This document shows positions 62,158 through 64,000 of a DNA stretch of 64,000 bases, piece after piece. Source of the DNA: Bacteroidales bacterium. GTDB taxonomy: Bacteria > Bacteroidota > Bacteroidia > Bacteroidales > UBA3663. The stretch's first letter is position 1. Each line of letters starts with the position of its first letter. The notes beneath the pieces are model-generated. The model was given only the letters and a program-made list of their open reading frames with translations, had not been told where the DNA came from and did no database searches. The DNA lies in assembly GCA_017548545.1 (NCBI GenBank), contig JAFYZW010000135.1, forward strand, positions 37,809 through 101,808. The letters are read 5' to 3'. Position numbers and translations under genes: made by a program.

Positions 62158-63297
62158 TTATAGTTTGCGCGACTTCAGCCATAAGGCCAAAAGTGGGTCA
62201 GAGATACCGTAGTATCCATCACGTCGAGTCAACAGGTCATATTCCATAAGCTTCTTTGCAGCCGATTGGACAGCGCTCGTCGATTTCATGCGATGTCGCT
62301 TGATGAATGCCGCCGAGGTGATGCTTTTCACGGGAGCCCCCTCTTCGCTCATGGCGTAGAGCAACTCCTTTTGTGGCTCGGTGATCAGAGCCAACTGTTC
62401 GCGCAGACGGGGTTCACATTCCATGATGTAGTCATCGACCAGGTGTTGAGTGTTAGCCACGTTGCATGTGTCGCCAACAGGTGTAATGTTGAAGGCATCC
62501 TTCATGATACGCTGAAGGTAGAGCGTGACACCATGGAAAGCGTCATAGACAAGTCTGACAGCATCCCGTTCAATGCTTTTTCCCGCTTGCTCGAAATGGT
62601 GACAGGCAAAGTCACAATATATGTCGAAAGGGATAGCATCGAGCACGATGCTTCGAGCACTCATGAAGAATGGCCTCTTCTCTGAGAAGAACATCTCCTC
62701 CATCAACCTGCGTTGACTTCCCGCAAAAACAAAATTGGCATTGCTGACTTGTTGGATGAAGGTGCGCAGCAATGCCTCCACATTCTTTTCGGGGTACTTT
62801 GTAACCTGTTGGAACTCGTCAATGACAATGATGCAGCGTCGGTCAGCCTTTTCAAGATATTCAAATATCTCCTTCAATGTATATTCGGGCATGGTGATGT
62901 CTCCCAAGCGTACATCGAAGGTGGGGGTGTTCTGCACGGGGTCATAGCCGAAACTGGCTCCAAGTGATCTCAGCGTTGTGGTGAAGAGTTTCATCAATCG
63001 GGAACTGCGTGTGGCGAGACAGTCGAATACTGTTCTTCCCATTAGCTGAATCAACTCTCGGAAAGACGAGGTATGCAGTATGTCAATGTTCATCAGCACA
63101 TATTCCTTGCCGGCATCCCTGCCTTCGAGGCAATGCTCCACCAGTTTTGTCTTGCCCATACGGCGCTGAGACATCAGCACCACATTCTCTTGACTGTCAA
63201 GAAAGCGCACCAACTGCTAAGCCTCAGTTTCGCGGTCGCAGAAGTAAGCATCGGGAATCTTACCTGTAACGATAAAGGGATTTGTGTTCTTTGCCAT
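62158..63297 (-). pseudogene. AAA ATPase gene interrupted by an amber codon
   Basis: The natural start is the ATG at 63297 (MAKNTNPFIVTGKIPDAYFC then DRETEA), but codon 27 is TAG (63217-63219). The same frame continues without further damage for 351 codons: Walker A SQRRMGKTKLVEH, Walker B RCIIVIDEFQQV, sensor NFVFAGSQRRLMEEMF, and the C-terminal YGISDPLLALWL of archaeal-type ATPases common in Bacteroidales. Homologues usually have a coding residue in the place of the stop. Either a recent nonsense mutation, readthrough, or restart at TTG 63213 just before Walker A. The Walker motifs are intact. Confidence 0.85.
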
Positions 63298-63368
63298 TTC
63301 TTTCGGTTCTCTTTTGTGTTTTATGTTGAAAAAATTATTTTTTTTACATAAAATCTTCGACACGTGTG

Positions 63369-63376
63369 CAAATATA
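63369..63376 (-). promoter_or_regulatory. -7 box of the broken ATPase gene
   Basis: On the - strand TATATTTG fits TAnnTTTG, 72 bases before the ATG at 63297. Direct repeats begin 6 bases upstream of it. Confidence 0.6.
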
Positions 63377-63381
63377 CAAAA

Positions 63382-63442
63382 ACTTTAAGAAATGGCGGGA
63401 TTTTACTTTAAGAAATGGCGGGATTTTACTTTAAGAAATGGC
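63382..63442. repeat. Direct repeats, 23-bp period, 2.6 copies
   Basis: Copies starting at 63382, 63405 and 63428 share ACTTTAAGAAATGGCGGGAT plus TTT; the third copy stops after 15 bases. They cover the -33 region of the ATPase promoter, where an activator or repressor would bind. Confidence 0.9.
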
Positions 63443-63865
63443 TAATATCTGTTTTTTGAAATGACGACATTCCAAATTGGGATTCTTGACTAAAAATGAT
63501 AGAATGACAAAATGATAAAATGATTTTCTGTGTCTTTTCAATGTAGACAGTTTTTTCCTGAATCAATAGACATTTTCCTGAAAAACTTGTCAAATTTGCC
63601 ACCTTCAAAAAACTGGCCATGTATTTCATCGGGAAAAATGTGCAGTTCGTCGAAAATGCAAAAAAAACATTGAAAAAAATTTGGAAGATATTCAGAAAAT
63701 CACCATATTTGCAACGGACAACCTTGCATAGTTGTCTTGCCCTGAAATAACTTGACCATTTCAACATCGAAGCATAGAATACGTCAGCCCTTTCTCGCTC
63801 AATGATGCCACCAGAAGACTATCTCTTTTGCAACAGGACAACCGAACATTAAATAATTGATTCCT
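63443..63865. other. AT-rich intergenic region
   Basis: About 420 bases without a convincing gene. A 113-codon frame on the - strand has Phe/Lys/Ile-rich composition and no family or RBS, so it was not called. CATATTTG at 63704-63711 is a near match to a -7 box and may serve the gene at 63866. Nothing else was seen. Confidence 0.5.
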
Positions 63866-64000
63866 ATGAAGAACCTTGTAAGTCTTATCTCTCTTGCTCT
63901 TCTACCATCTTTGGCAGGAGCTTCTGAAGTTGAAATCAATGGTATTTACTACAATATCATCGATGATAGATATGCTGAAGTTACTTTTGATAAAACTAAG
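63866..64000 (+). CDS. Start of a secreted BspA-like protein, cut by window end
   Basis: The first 45 codons are visible. A signal peptide (MKNLVSLISLALLPSLAGA) is followed by SEVEINGIYYNIIDD and YAEVTFDKTK. The phrase VEINGIYYN-x-x-x-x-x-AEVT is the usual start of mature BspA-type leucine-rich repeat proteins in Prevotella. It would be a second such protein in 3 kb, on the opposite strand to the first. The rest of the gene lies outside the window. Confidence 0.75.
   Translation, partial: MKNLVSLISLALLPSLAGASEVEINGIYYNIIDDRYAEVTFDKTK

Noticed and set aside
63426..63767. A 113-codon frame on the - strand.
   Set aside because: AT-rich, Phe/Ile/Lys-biased composition, no recognisable domain, and it overlaps the direct repeats; judged to be chance.

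Overview
The window looks like a chromosomal segment of a Bacteroidales bacterium, most likely Prevotellaceae. The evidence is a SusC/SusD pair, a hybrid two-component regulator, a FecR anti-sigma factor with ECF sigma factors, a type IX secretion sorting tail, BspA-type leucine-rich repeat proteins, and promoter boxes of the Bacteroidetes form TAnnTTTG. No rRNA, tRNA, prophage or CRISPR array was recognised.

Layout. (1) 1-19520, + strand: a polysaccharide utilisation locus. It starts with a truncated ECF sigma factor, FecR, a GH43-like lipoprotein and a 1336-residue hybrid sensor. After a strong terminator come SusC, SusD, a degenerate GH43-like lipoprotein, an FG-GAP/VCBS protein, a small T9SS-tailed protein, a BNR-propeller protein and a helical glycosidase-like protein. 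(2) 19521-25186: accessory and scarred DNA. It holds a ten-unit 41-bp tandem array of near-palindromes, a MITE-like foldback, an AraC regulator divergent from a CMD-cupin / cyclophilin-like / alpha-beta hydrolase operon, and fragments of a TPR gene and a BspA-like gene. (3) 25187-26524: an AAA_14/DUF4143 ATPase preceded by three exact 21-bp direct repeats at a 33-bp period. (4) 26691-47766, - strand: fifteen genes in one direction. These are the division and cell wall cluster rsmH-ftsL-ftsI-murE-mraY-murD-ftsW-murG-murC-ftsQ-ftsA-ftsZ, then a PgpH-type HD phosphodiesterase, a membrane DKNYY protein and an aldo/keto reductase. mraZ and murF are missing. FtsZ is unusually long, with an added coiled coil and a Pro/Thr linker. 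(5) 47976-53378, +: two tandem NSS transporters, an MscS-type channel and metK. (6) 53468-58906: a GH28 pectinase-like lipoprotein convergent with a carbohydrate esterase-like protein, then a TPR-like lipoprotein and a DUF3142-like lipoprotein. (7) 59152-61156: an ECF sigma factor with a probable anti-sigma membrane protein and a tail-anchored lipoprotein. (8) 61198-64000: a BspA-type LRR lipoprotein, an AAA ATPase gene broken by one amber codon and again preceded by short direct repeats, and the start of another BspA-like secreted protein.

How the parts work together. The first 19.5 kb encode sensing (hybrid regulator), surface capture and import (SusC/D and accessory lipoproteins) and cleavage of a glycan. 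An arabinose-containing glycan is a guess from the GH43-like enzymes. The dcw block makes and polymerises lipid-linked peptidoglycan precursors and builds the divisome. The most novel signals are the promoter-abutting direct-repeat arrays in front of two unrelated AAA ATPase genes, the 41-bp palindrome array, the remodelled FtsZ, and several families of intergenic palindromes present in more than one copy.
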